A DNA stretch of 64,000 nucleotides, taken from assembly GCA_038527215.1 (NCBI GenBank), contig JBCBGC010000023.1, forward strand, positions 8,825 to 72,824, read 5' to 3'. Every line of letters starts with the position of its first letter. The first letter of the stretch is position 1. Positions 44,560 to 53,664 of this stretch are shown here, piece after piece. The notes below the pieces were generated by a model. It was not told the DNA's origin and did not search any database. It saw only the letters and a list, made by a program, of their open reading frames with translations. The DNA is from JAWPMV01 sp038527215 (GTDB lineage Bacteria > Bacteroidota > Bacteroidia > J057). Position numbers and translations under genes: made by a program.

Positions 44560-45768
44560 CTATTTGAAACGCAGGGCCTTGAAGGTCTGATTGGCCTGTT
44601 TTTCGTATTCCCACTGACCGATTTTTAATTTTTCCCCGGCTTTCATTTCGTGAAGGTGATCAATGTCCCGGTTATGGAGGTGTATAGAACCTTGGGTAAG
44701 ACAGGCCAGAGTGAGATAATGGGGGTGCACCCAGGTGTTTTCTACCCATTCTCCGGTGCTGCCCAGTCCCACCTGGCGGGTCTTTTTTCCTCGAAACAAA
44801 ATGATGCGTACCGGGTGCTTCAGGTATCCCACAAGGCTGATATCCCGAACGGAAGAATTGCGGTCGGGCAAGAGGATGACCTCCCCAAAATCATCCAGAC
44901 TGCGGGTTGCTTTGAGAATCGCCTCAATGTCATTTTCGGCTGGATCGCCTCCCAGCCCACGGGCCTTGACCTGGGCCATCATTTCAATCACGGCTTCCAG
45001 GGTATCTGGTTCGATGTGATAAATGCCGCCGGTTTTTCCTTTGCGTTTGGCCAGGTGAGGGGTACGGTTGCCATCGTTGAAGAGGACTACATGTTGAATT
45101 CCTTCTCCTTGGACCTGCCGGCGGTGCCAGTTGAGCACTGAAGCGCGGTTTTGGTACATGCTTGCCGTCCAATCCATGATGACCAGCTTGTCTTGCCACT
45201 CGGGATGTCGATCCAATATCCAGAAAGCGCTGGAGTCTTTGAGTTTGGGGACATTGCCGAGAATGATATCGGCGATGGGGGTCATAGCCGGATCGAACTT
45301 CAGCACGGAATCCAGGCGGGCATCTGGCTGTTTTTTCCAATGCAACACCAGCCCGTGAAAATAGTCCATGGCTTCCGGCTCGGTTTCCGGTTCGGTTTGT
45401 AAAATATAGCGCCATGTCAGGTCTTTTCTGGCGAAAAGGGCCGGTTTTAGCTGGTACAATTCCCGAAGTCGGGATTGGAGCAGGAAGGTATAATTGGTGC
45501 GCCAGGCCGTGGTGTCTTTGGGGTATTTGGTGAACACCAGGTCTACCTGAAAGATGTCCCCGGCAGAAATAGGGGAGAGGGCTTCGGGATTCTGAATGTG
45601 GTAGCGGGCATAGGCCATTTGTAAGGCTACCTGACCACTTTCCATGCGGGCCATGGTCGTGGAGTGAGGGTATACGGGAATTTCCAGATAGGCCACCTTT
45701 TCCGGGAGGGGAAAATCTGGCTGGGATGCCAGAGACAGGCAAAGGGTGAGCAAAATGGTCCACATCAT
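44560..45768 (-). CDS. Exported protein with vWA-like core, unknown function
   Basis: 402 aa with a signal peptide (MMWTILLTLCLSLASQ). The region at about 190-345 reads like a von Willebrand A fold: KLVIMDWTASMYQNRASVLNWH (DxTxS, a variant of the MIDAS DxSxS), IQHVVLFNDGNRT, a long helix, then GEVILLPDRNSSVRDISL and VRIILFRGKK. The N-terminal third is unassigned. It is probably periplasmic. Whether it binds a metal is uncertain because the first motif has Thr in place of Ser. Confidence 0.7.
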   Translation of the reverse strand: MMWTILLTLCLSLASQPDFPLPEKVAYLEIPVYPHSTTMARMESGQVALQMAYARYHIQNPEALSPISAGDIFQVDLVFTKYPKDTTAWRTNYTFLLQSRLRELYQLKPALFARKDLTWRYILQTEPETEPEAMDYFHGLVLHWKKQPDARLDSVLKFDPAMTPIADIILGNVPKLKDSSAFWILDRHPEWQDKLVIMDWTASMYQNRASVLNWHRRQVQGEGIQHVVLFNDGNRTPHLAKRKGKTGGIYHIEPDTLEAVIEMMAQVKARGLGGDPAENDIEAILKATRSLDDFGEVILLPDRNSSVRDISLVGYLKHPVRIILFRGKKTRQVGLGSTGEWVENTWVHPHYLTLACLTQGSIHLHNRDIDHLHEMKAGEKLKIGQWEYEKQANQTFKALRFK

Positions 45769-45888
45769 GAGGCGCGGAAAGCGTAAAAACGCGTATTCTT
45801 TTTAGGTTACAAGCCAGGTTAAAGATGAATCCGTTGAACTCCTGATTCTTTCTTATTAACGCTTTGGCCTTACTAAAGATACGATAGG

Positions 45889-45918
45889 AAAAAAAAAGGC
45901 CGCCCCAGGGCGGCCTTT
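45889..45918 (-). terminator. Intrinsic terminator of the TPR gene pair
   Basis: On the minus strand an 11-bp GC-rich stem (AAAGGCCGCCC/GGGCGGCCTTT, 45895-45905 with 45908-45918) ends in a run of T (45897-45889), about 20 bp past the stop at 45939. Confidence 0.92.
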
Positions 45919-45938
45919 GTCGAATAAAATCTTATTGC

Positions 45939-47147
45939 TTATTCCGGCAGGCTGATGTGATAGAAATTCCAGGCACTGTCGGTCTGCTTATTGCCTTCGA
46001 TCATGTGGATGGTCCCCACAAAATCGTCAATCCGGTCAAACTCCAGGATGAAAAAATGTTCTTCTCCTTTGGCGATTTCTTCTACGCGAGGATGGAAAGG
46101 CAGTCCTTCCACGCCACGGAGTTCATAGCGAGTCATATCCTGGCCAGTCCGATCGGTCAGGTAAAAGGCACCACTGGAACCAACGGGGTCCAGGCTCACC
46201 CTAAAATCTCGGGTGCGCGTATTATTGATGGCTACAGTTACGTAAGTAGCCGCATTGGTGATTTCGACCTGCTCTATGCGTAGGTAGTCCTGGGTGGTCT
46301 TTTGCACCTTGGGACGACGGTATACTTTTTTGCCGCCTCTAACTTTGCGCTTGACGAAAGGCTTGGGTTTGAAGATTTTGTCGAAAAAGCTCTCAGACGC
46401 GCCCCCTTCACTTTCATCCACTTGTCGCATTCTGGCTTCCCGCAGATCTTTTGATTCCTGACGGAATCTTTTGGTATCCACGGTCTTGGATTGTACCACC
46501 GGACGCTCATAGCGATGATCGCGGTAGGTATTGCCAGCGCCATAGCGGTATTTACCCGTATCCATGTCTCCGCGATCTCCATAGCGGGCATCAGAAATCT
46601 GCAGCTTAGAACCGGGTTTTCCACTGTAAACAAATTCTCCGTTTTGCTGAGCAATGAGGAGTCCAGGGTCTAGTTCCTGGGCTTTGTCAAAATCTGCCAG
46701 GGCTTCTGCTTTGCGTCCCAGTCGGGAGCGGGCAGCGCCACGGTTATTGTACAGCGCGGCCAGGTTGGCCTGGTGGGCGACATTGCGACCTGGATCAATG
46801 ATGGTCAGATTATCCGCGTCGTGGGTGGGCCGGGTTACCGTAGCCGCTCCGATCCGGAAGCGATCAATCGCAATGATGTAATCATATTCTGCCCGGGCGT
46901 AGTCCCCTACCAGAAAAAAGGCATTTCCACGGAATTGATACACATCCGGGAAACGAGGGTTGAGGCGCAGCACCATATCGAAATTCCGAATGGCGTTGCC
47001 ATAATCCTTCTGATAATAGGCTTCCAGACCCCGTTCCATATAGTAGCGGGCGTCCTTCAGGTCCACCATGTCATCCTGAGCCAGGGCGGGAGAAAACAGG
47101 AGCAAGCTACTCAAGGCAAAGAGCCATATGTTCAATAGTAACTTCAT
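45939..47147 (-). CDS. Exported TPR protein with conserved C-terminal beta domain (paralog 1)
   Basis: 402 aa with a signal peptide (1-23). TPR-like helices lie at about 32-170 (GLEAYYQKDYGNAIRNFDMVLRL, QFRGNAFFLVGDYARAEYDYII, RLGRKAEALADFDKAQELDP). A basic, low-complexity linker follows (about 185-275, rich in R, K, Y, D). A C-terminal beta-domain (about 285-402) has DYLRIEQVEIT, FYLTDRTGQDMTRYELRGVEGLP and AWNFYHISLPE. The next gene upstream has the same architecture. It is probably periplasmic or outer-membrane associated; function unknown. Confidence 0.85.
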   Translation of the reverse strand: MKLLLNIWLFALSSLLLFSPALAQDDMVDLKDARYYMERGLEAYYQKDYGNAIRNFDMVLRLNPRFPDVYQFRGNAFFLVGDYARAEYDYIIAIDRFRIGAATVTRPTHDADNLTIIDPGRNVAHQANLAALYNNRGAARSRLGRKAEALADFDKAQELDPGLLIAQQNGEFVYSGKPGSKLQISDARYGDRGDMDTGKYRYGAGNTYRDHRYERPVVQSKTVDTKRFRQESKDLREARMRQVDESEGGASESFFDKIFKPKPFVKRKVRGGKKVYRRPKVQKTTQDYLRIEQVEITNAATYVTVAINNTRTRDFRVSLDPVGSSGAFYLTDRTGQDMTRYELRGVEGLPFHPRVEEIAKGEEHFFILEFDRIDDFVGTIHMIEGNKQTDSAWNFYHISLPE

Positions 47148-47208
47148 ATCTGTGCGTTTGGTAATTAGCAGTAATGAATAGAAAATAAATGAACAGGAAG
47201 TAACAGGT

Positions 47209-48381
47209 TTATCGGGTGCCCGTCAGGGCTTTAAGTTCAATGTCATAAAAATCCCAGCTGCCTTCTCTTTCTCCGGAACCTTCGAGGAGGTGGAAAAAAT
47301 GCAAGTCATCAGGCAGGCGCTCAAATTCCGCGTGGAAGGTCAATCCCTTACCGGGTTTAAGGGTAAAAGGCTTATCAGGCCAGCCACTCAGGCGTTTGAT
47401 ATCGCGTAATTCATACCGCTCCTTGAACTCACGATCCGTGAGATACCAGGCATTGGCGCCTCCGATGTCATCCAACTGGATGGGGAAAGACTGGCGGCTG
47501 GTGCTCACGATATGGAAAGTGATCAGCGTAGAGCGTTCCGTAATCTTGATATTCTTGATGGTAAGATACTGATCCGTCTGCCAGCCTACTTTAGGCTTGT
47601 AGCTCTGCTCTCCGCTTACTTCGCGGGGCAGTCTTCCGCCTACTTCAGAGCGGGTGGTAGTGGGATTTTTCGTGGTCCCGTAGGGATCATTGTTCCCATA
47701 AGGATTGGTCCCGTAAGGGTCCTTCTGCGGATCAGAACCGTAAGGATCGTAGGGATTGTTGTAGGGGTTGTTATAGGGTGTGCTCTGATCTCCTGTGCCG
47801 TAAGGATCTCCTCCACCCGTTCCATAAGGATCATAAGGCTGGTCATAAGACCCTCCGTAAGGCTGATTGGGCTGACCGTAGTTATAGTAATTGGAATTGT
47901 TGGCTACCCAATCCGAATAGGGATCAGGAAACTCTCCTCCATTTTGGTCTGCCTTCAATTTGGCTTTTTGGTAGTATTCCTCTGCCTTCTGGTTATCCGG
48001 TTCAATTTCCAGGGTTTTCAAAAAGAAATTGGCGGCGGCTGGATAGTTTCGGTTTTGGGCGGCGGCTACTCCCATATTGAACCATAAGGTTCCGTCTTCC
48101 GGGTGCAGGTCCACTGCCTGGTAATAGTTTTCGATGGCTGCCTCATAATTTTTTAAGGCATATTGCGCATCACCTCTTAGCTCGAATGCTTTGTCATGGC
48201 GGTTATCCATGGAAATTACTTCATCCAGGGTCGTAATCGCCTGGCTGTAGTTCCCTCCCTGGTATTCCTTAAGGCCTTTGACAAAAAGACGTTCTGCCTT
48301 GAAACGCTCAATGATAGGACGTTGGGCAAAAGTGAAGAATGGAACGAGCAAAAATAAGCAGGTAAGCAGTTTTTTCCTCAT
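47209..48381 (-). CDS. Exported TPR protein with PYG-rich linker and the same C-terminal domain (paralog 2)
   Basis: 390 aa from the ATG at 48381 (MRKKLLTCLFLLVPFFTFAQ), a clean signal peptide. TPRs occupy about 28-135 (GLKEYQGGNYSQAITTLDEVI, LRGDAQYALKNYEAAIENYYQ, NPAANFFLKTLEIEPDN-like). The linker at about 150-245 is built of repeated DPYGT/NPYG/PYNN units. The C-terminal domain (about 265-385) matches that of the downstream gene (AWYLTDREFKERYELRDI, GSWDFYDIEL). The 61-bp gap and shared terminator indicate a two-gene operon made by duplication. Confidence 0.85.
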   Translation of the reverse strand: MRKKLLTCLFLLVPFFTFAQRPIIERFKAERLFVKGLKEYQGGNYSQAITTLDEVISMDNRHDKAFELRGDAQYALKNYEAAIENYYQAVDLHPEDGTLWFNMGVAAAQNRNYPAAANFFLKTLEIEPDNQKAEEYYQKAKLKADQNGGEFPDPYSDWVANNSNYYNYGQPNQPYGGSYDQPYDPYGTGGGDPYGTGDQSTPYNNPYNNPYDPYGSDPQKDPYGTNPYGNNDPYGTTKNPTTTRSEVGGRLPREVSGEQSYKPKVGWQTDQYLTIKNIKITERSTLITFHIVSTSRQSFPIQLDDIGGANAWYLTDREFKERYELRDIKRLSGWPDKPFTLKPGKGLTFHAEFERLPDDLHFFHLLEGSGEREGSWDFYDIELKALTGTR

Positions 48382-48717
48382 TATGTTGGAGTTAGTCGTG
48401 GACAAGTGTGCTGCAAATGGTATTTCAAGAAATGCTTTATTTGAAACCGGTTGAACTCTTCATTAAGAGACACTTACGTCATAATTTCAAAACGAAGGTA
48501 GGAAACAATTATTGATTACACAAAGCAAATTTTCGTTTTTCGGCACCTTCCCGCATTTCGTTATTCTAAGCTGGGTAATATTTGATAAATGATTGGTCAG
48601 GCCTAACCAAAAGCCTTTCAGGCCCTTAAGTAGGACAGCGGTCATCCGGCAAAACCGGCCATAACGCAAATGGTCAAGGAACCAGCGATGGGAAAAAGCA
48701 GTGGGAAAAGACCCTTC
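48382..48717. other. Intergenic region upstream of the TPR paralogs
   Basis: No credible coding frame. Only a weak CCGG-caaaa-CCGG hairpin about 70 bp past the GH113-like gene's stop is seen. The promoter of the TPR operon should lie here, but no exact TTG-N19-TAnnTTTG match was found. Confidence 0.4.
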
Positions 48718-51018
48718 TTAGTCTTTAGATGATTTACGGGCCAATTTTGCATAAGTTTCACCCAAAATTTTTTCTGCTTCCTTGCCAGCTGGAGTAAAAC
48801 TTTGCAGATTTTCTGAACTGTAGGCCAGATAGGTGGGCCATTTCCACCAAACTGTCCCGACAAACCAGTCTCCTTCAGCCGCCAGGGCTTCGGATACAAT
48901 TTTGTAGCAGAGAGCCTGATCTGGTCCGGAATAACTTTGGCGGTCTGGGGCTTCGGCATGGGGTTGGACCCAGGGTTGCGGGATGGAGCGAAAGCCGATT
49001 TCGGTGAAGGCGATGGGTTTCCCAAATTTCTGCCCCAGGTCCCGGATTTTATCCAGCGTTTGGGCAAAACCTTTGCGCAGTTCAGCTTCCCCGGCCCGAG
49101 CGGATTTGCTCAAGGGGTAATAACAATTTACCCCAATGACATCCAGGGCGTCTGCAAAGGCCAGTTTTTCGATTTCCTCCCCCCAGTTAGCGGCATAGGT
49201 GATGGGGCCGCTATAAAGCTGACGGAGTTGGCCGATGAGGTTTCTCCAGGCTTCCGGTTGTTTGACGGTGGCTTTGAGAAATTCTACTCCGGCACAGAGC
49301 ATGTCCATCTGATAGATTTCAGCTACCATGGCGTAGTGGGCGATCCAATGTCCGTAGTATTTGAAAAAAGCATCCCAGTCTTCCTGGTTTTTCATTTCTA
49401 CTGCCCCAGGCCAGGTTCCGGGAATCCAGATTTGAGGCTTCAACAAGGTATGCATGCCTCTTTCGTTCGCGTGATAAAAGGAGTATGCCAGACTCATGTC
49501 ATTTTCTCCACCGGTTCCCAATCCTTGAAAGCGGTAAGGGGTGGGCTTTTGGGGCTCACGGGTGCCGGAATAAGGCACCAGAGCAATCCAGTTCACGTCC
49601 ATGGCTTGCAGCCGATCCAGGGATTTTGCCGCCTGGGAGGAACCATAGCCATTATAGCCCTGATAGCCTTCGTGGGCCAGGGTCATGCCCCGGAAATAAG
49701 GGATGTCGCCGGTGTAGAGCGGTTTAGCCTGGGCAATTTGGTCATAGTGAAGCAGCTCCTTTGTATACCTGAACATGTTGACAGCATAGGCTTCTGTCAT
49801 TTCTCCCTGATAGGTAGCCATGAAACCAGCGGTGTCAGCTTTCAGCAAAAGCGAGACAAAGCAAGCCGCGCTGGCTTTTCGGATCATAGGAGAGCTTTGC
49901 TCATAAACGTTTTTATCGGTTAAATCGTCCAAAGAGAGCAACTGCCCGGCTTTTCCCAGGCGGGCGGCCCAGGCGGCTGCGCCCAGTCGTTGCCATTGGG
50001 GCGTGAGCAAACTAGCGAGCCCTTCCAGCAACATGTGTCGCTTGGAAGTACCCACGCGGCCCAGGATAAGGGACTTGGCCAGATCCTCATGGCCTATGTT
50101 TTTGAAGAGGGGATGGACCAGCACATGTAATTCTTTGGTATCCTCATTCCACCAGGTCTGGCTCATGCTGCCCGCCCTGAGGCCCATGGTTTCTACCTCA
50201 CGGTATAGGTGTATCACCAGTGAGTCCGCAGCTTGGGTTCCGGGGAAGAGCCGATCCAGTTGTCCGTTGATGGCTTCCATTTGATCCAGGAGAGCAGCCT
50301 GCACTTTGCTGGTCCATACCTGCTCATGATCGTAGATACGGAAAGCTCCCGCTTCATGCACCGGTTCCAACTCCAGCGGAAAAAACCAACTGAGGTCTTC
50401 CTGTGGCTTCCCATCATAATCCAACTGTCCCATCCAGACCCTTTTTTTCTCGCATATCACCTCATAGCCCCATCTCCCAATCGGCAATCCACCCCGACCT
50501 CTCCCCAAGGCACTTTCTAAGTGGGACAAAATCTGCACATCGTCCTGCCCCGATACCACCATCAGCGGTAAGGCTGGCGTTAAGGGGTGGGGCAAATAAG
50601 CCAATTGACAAATGGCGTCAGCCTGCGCAAATCTTTTGTCGAAGAGCTGGAAATGGCCTTCATGAAAGCTAATGGGAAGCTGGTCCTGCCATTGGGCAAT
50701 CCAGGTATTGGATTGGGGGGTGCCGACCAGAATCACGGGATATTTTCGCAAGCTGTCCGGATCGGCTGATGCGTCGGCGACAGGCACTAATACCCTTCTC
50801 CTGGATTGAGTTGGCAAGGCTTCCGCCCACTGTGTATAGGCGGCCCGAGAGGCCTCATCCTGGCTGCCGTATACCAGGTAAATTTTCTCTGCGCCCCAAA
50901 GGCTTCGGCGGCGACTAGGGGTCAGGGTTTCAGAAGAGCTGGTGGTAGGTTCCTGTCCGCAGCTGTCTCCCATGGAAAACAAAGCGGCAAGAATCAGGAA
51001 AATAGAAAGGCGGCGCAT
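48718..51018 (-). CDS. GH113-like TIM-barrel enzyme fused to a degenerate peptidase-like N-terminal region
   Basis: 766 aa. The N-terminal signal ends at GDSC (C20), so it may be a lipoprotein. Residues about 45-430 include VIHLYREVETMGLRAGS, IGHEDLAKSLILGR and HMLLEGLASLLTPQ, which recall the HExxH...EGLA layout of gluzincin MA peptidases but lack the second His. Residues about 440-766 form a GH113-like barrel: FRGMTLAHEGYQGYNGYGS, MDVNWIALVPYSG, E579 (CAGVEFLK) and E673 (FTEIGFRS) as candidate acid/base and nucleophile, and GTVWWKWPTY. It may cleave beta-mannan-like glycans (inference). Confidence 0.75.
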   Translation of the reverse strand: MRRLSIFLILAALFSMGDSCGQEPTTSSSETLTPSRRRSLWGAEKIYLVYGSQDEASRAAYTQWAEALPTQSRRRVLVPVADASADPDSLRKYPVILVGTPQSNTWIAQWQDQLPISFHEGHFQLFDKRFAQADAICQLAYLPHPLTPALPLMVVSGQDDVQILSHLESALGRGRGGLPIGRWGYEVICEKKRVWMGQLDYDGKPQEDLSWFFPLELEPVHEAGAFRIYDHEQVWTSKVQAALLDQMEAINGQLDRLFPGTQAADSLVIHLYREVETMGLRAGSMSQTWWNEDTKELHVLVHPLFKNIGHEDLAKSLILGRVGTSKRHMLLEGLASLLTPQWQRLGAAAWAARLGKAGQLLSLDDLTDKNVYEQSSPMIRKASAACFVSLLLKADTAGFMATYQGEMTEAYAVNMFRYTKELLHYDQIAQAKPLYTGDIPYFRGMTLAHEGYQGYNGYGSSQAAKSLDRLQAMDVNWIALVPYSGTREPQKPTPYRFQGLGTGGENDMSLAYSFYHANERGMHTLLKPQIWIPGTWPGAVEMKNQEDWDAFFKYYGHWIAHYAMVAEIYQMDMLCAGVEFLKATVKQPEAWRNLIGQLRQLYSGPITYAANWGEEIEKLAFADALDVIGVNCYYPLSKSARAGEAELRKGFAQTLDKIRDLGQKFGKPIAFTEIGFRSIPQPWVQPHAEAPDRQSYSGPDQALCYKIVSEALAAEGDWFVGTVWWKWPTYLAYSSENLQSFTPAGKEAEKILGETYAKLARKSSKD

Positions 51019-51094
51019 CGGGCAATGTTTCGATAAAGGTAAGCCTTCTGGAGGAATCTTTTACTGCCTGAACTGCGGGATTCGGTGATTTTGC

Positions 51095-52336
51095 TTACTG
51101 AACCCATATTTTTTTTACCCAACTCTTTCCTTCCTGCTCGATTTGGAGACTATACCATCCGCTGGGGAGCTTCCCTAATGCCCAGCGATAGCTGGTAGTC
51201 ATGAACAGTAGTTGTTGTCGGATCACGCGGCCATTGATGTCTATGAGGTGTAACGTCCCACTAAAGGCTTGCTCAAATTCCATTTGGAGATAATCCCGCG
51301 TAGGGTTGGGGTAGAGAGCAAAGCGCGCGGATAGCGCCTCTTCCAATGGGGTCGCGGGATTCAGACAACTGCCTGTAGGCGCATTTTGTCCAAACATGTG
51401 TACTTCCCAGAATAAAGGCAACACCCGGGCTGAAGCCCCGGCAAAGGATTGGAGATTGGCCGCGTTATCTCTTACCCCGGTATAGTTACATTCGATTTGC
51501 ACCCCGTCGATGGTTCCTCCCTGGCTGGAGCCGTAGCGCTCCGTATTATAGCCACCGCTAAAATAAGCCTCCCCACTCAGCGGGAAAGGTTGGTTGGAAC
51601 TGGGTACAGAGGGGAAATTTTCATTTTCGAAAAGCGTTCCCAGGCTCTGGTTCCCCCGCAGAAGCTCGGCATGGGTGAGTTGACCGAGGTTATTCCCAAC
51701 CAGATGCCGAATGCTGGAAGAAGATACCAGGCTACTTTCATTAAGCCCTTCAGGATTTTGGCGGAGCTTGGAGGAGGTAAGGCGGTAGCCAAGCTCTAGC
51801 CGTTGAATGCTATGTCCGTGTCCATGCAGATCAATGTAGAGCCCTTTGCCATATTGTTTGACCAGGCTATCCCGCGCGTGTGCCACAAAGTCATGAAACT
51901 CCTGCCAGGCCAGTTGGGCTTCAGGGTTCCCATTGGCGGCTTCGCCCAGGGCCCGGTTTGCGTCCAGCTTGACCCGATGCAGGTGGTTGATGATGACATG
52001 CGGATGGCAGCCAGTCTGAGCCAGGAGGGAATCATAAAAGAGCTCGGCCAGGATATCGGTTTCCAGGTCTCTTGACGTGACACATCCACTGCAATTCCGG
52101 TCTGGGATGCTGGCGGGTTTGAGTTGGCCTCCGTGCGGGGCGGTAATGATGATCGGCAGATTACCGGCTCTGTATTCAATATACTGGCTGGTTCCGTAAT
52201 AGCTTTGGCCCGGAACAAAGCTTTGTCCCAAAAGCTGAGAACTACCAAGCAGGAAACAGAGCCAGCTCAACTTTCTGAGCGGATGGGCAAGCGGGATGCC
52301 GGTAAAAAAGGCGGGCATACGAAGAGCGTTAAGCAT
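51095..52336 (-). CDS. N-formylglutamate amidohydrolase-like protein with T9SS sorting domain
   Basis: 413 aa; the hydrophobic signal is at about 22-38, and M7 (52318) is an alternative start. The zinc-amidase fold shows LPIIITAPHGGQLKP, a RDLETDILAELFYDS helix, INHLHRVKLDANRALGEA and GLYIDLHGHGHS, as in N-formylglutamate amidohydrolases. The C-terminus from about 333 is a T9SS type A domain (FALYPNPTRDYLQMEFE, GTLHLIDINGRVI, LPSGWYSLQIEQ). The natural substrate is unknown. The start overlaps the glycosyltransferase stop by 8 bp. Confidence 0.85.
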   Translation of the reverse strand: MLNALRMPAFFTGIPLAHPLRKLSWLCFLLGSSQLLGQSFVPGQSYYGTSQYIEYRAGNLPIIITAPHGGQLKPASIPDRNCSGCVTSRDLETDILAELFYDSLLAQTGCHPHVIINHLHRVKLDANRALGEAANGNPEAQLAWQEFHDFVAHARDSLVKQYGKGLYIDLHGHGHSIQRLELGYRLTSSKLRQNPEGLNESSLVSSSSIRHLVGNNLGQLTHAELLRGNQSLGTLFENENFPSVPSSNQPFPLSGEAYFSGGYNTERYGSSQGGTIDGVQIECNYTGVRDNAANLQSFAGASARVLPLFWEVHMFGQNAPTGSCLNPATPLEEALSARFALYPNPTRDYLQMEFEQAFSGTLHLIDINGRVIRQQLLFMTTSYRWALGKLPSGWYSLQIEQEGKSWVKKIWVQ

Positions 52337-53489
52337 GAGCGGGGGAAGTTAGGTGGTCTTTCATTACCCCACTTATCTGATCGAAAATATGCGTCCAGGT
52401 AAATTCCCGGGCCACTTTCTCATGCAGGCGATTGCCATAAGCAGCCACCAGTTCTGGTTGCTCGATGAGCTTGAGCAGGCTATCGGCTAAGGCCTGAGGA
52501 TTGTTTTTTTCGAAAAAAAACAGCTCCTCATCCGAAAACCAATAAGCGAGGTTATGCAGGGGTGGACAGAGGGTGAGCAGGCGAGCTGCGCCATACTCGA
52601 ATAATTTCATAAAGGAAGGATACTCGTGTCCGCCCGGAATCAGGCCGATGTCCATCTTTTGCAATAGGCTGGAAAGCGCCTCACGAGAGAGATAACCATG
52701 ATTGAAGACTGGGACAAAGGCTTGCAAGCTTTCTTCCAGGGCCGAGAACCCACTCCCGATTAAATGGATTTCCAGCGGAACTCCAGCGGGAAGCAGGGCC
52801 ATGGCTTGCTCCAAGAGGTCGGTGCGGTGAAAAGCCATCAGCTTGCCAACGAAGCATATTTTCAGGGGGAGGTGTGGGGACTGCTTAGGCGTGGGAAATT
52901 GTTGGAGAAAACTTTCTTCGATCCCGTTCTCTATGTTCTGCCAGTTGGTACTGCTAAGCTGCATACGATCTCCCCAGGTGCCGACGAAAAACACATGATC
53001 TGAGGCCCGATAGGCTTTTCGTTCCAGCTTTTCCATGCGGCGATTGAACACCGATTGGTAATAGGCCTTGACAGCCAAATACTGTAGGCCATTCGCTTCG
53101 TAGAAATGCGGAATGCCCAATTCCCTGGCCGCCCGAATCCCGGAAAAGTTTAGGTAAGCCGCTCTTTCATAAATAAAATCCGGTTTCATGGCCCGGATGC
53201 GTTCCAGATCTACTGCGTATTGCCGCTGGTTTTTGTACCACCGATACAAGTCTTTCATCCCTCCATATAAGGGATGGGATTTGTAGGCAGGGGGGGTAGG
53301 AGGAGGGCCAGCCGGGGTGCTTTGCGCTGGAGGTGCCTCTGGGACCTCGCACAAGGGGAATAACGTGACCTCAAAATGCCGGTTGAGGTGATCTACACCG
53401 ACCTGAATATGCCGAAAGGCGCCACTTTTCTGACTGAGGCAAGCGGGTTCAGAAACAAGGTATAGGCCTTTCAGGGGTTGTTCGGTCAT
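52329..53489 (-). CDS. GT4-like glycosyltransferase
   Basis: 386 aa from the ATG at 53489 (MTEQPLKGLYLVSEP). The GT-B fold has an acceptor domain with a Pro-rich loop (about 50-68) and KPDFIYERAAYLNFSG. The donor domain includes KICFVGKLMAFHRTDLLEQAM, EIHLIGSGFSALEESL, and the GT4 E-x7-E region GHEYPSFMKLFEYGAARLL. It probably adds a sugar to a lipid or glycan at the inner membrane. It is coupled to the downstream amidohydrolase-like gene. Confidence 0.88.
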   Translation of the reverse strand: MTEQPLKGLYLVSEPACLSQKSGAFRHIQVGVDHLNRHFEVTLFPLCEVPEAPPAQSTPAGPPPTPPAYKSHPLYGGMKDLYRWYKNQRQYAVDLERIRAMKPDFIYERAAYLNFSGIRAARELGIPHFYEANGLQYLAVKAYYQSVFNRRMEKLERKAYRASDHVFFVGTWGDRMQLSSTNWQNIENGIEESFLQQFPTPKQSPHLPLKICFVGKLMAFHRTDLLEQAMALLPAGVPLEIHLIGSGFSALEESLQAFVPVFNHGYLSREALSSLLQKMDIGLIPGGHEYPSFMKLFEYGAARLLTLCPPLHNLAYWFSDEELFFFEKNNPQALADSLLKLIEQPELVAAYGNRLHEKVAREFTWTHIFDQISGVMKDHLTSPAHA

Positions 53490-53664
53490 GGATTGGGTCC
53501 GTTGGATATAGACAAAGGTAACAAATCCTCCATGGGGCATCCAGCCCCCAAAGCAGGCTTTTTTCTTCTTTTGGGGGAGTTTTTATACCTTGAAAAGAAG
53601 TTTGGGCTAAAGGACTGCCAGACCTGTCCTACTGGCATCCAGGCCGTTGTTCATCAGATTATTC

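Noticed and set aside
47640..47850. Repeated DNA in the PYG-rich linker considered as a tandem repeat or CRISPR
   Set aside because: The repetition follows the DPYGT/NPYG amino-acid repeat in frame, with variable unit length and no spacers.
48937..49923. 328-codon plus-strand frame opposite the GH113-like gene
   Set aside because: It is antisense to a gene with clear active-site motifs and has no independent support.
53545..53577. CCCCCAAA...TTTGGGGG hairpin followed by AGTTTTT upstream of the sigma factor
   Set aside because: It resembles a terminator, but no plus-strand gene ends there and the loop is 17 nt. It may be part of the sigma promoter region; evidence is too weak for a call.
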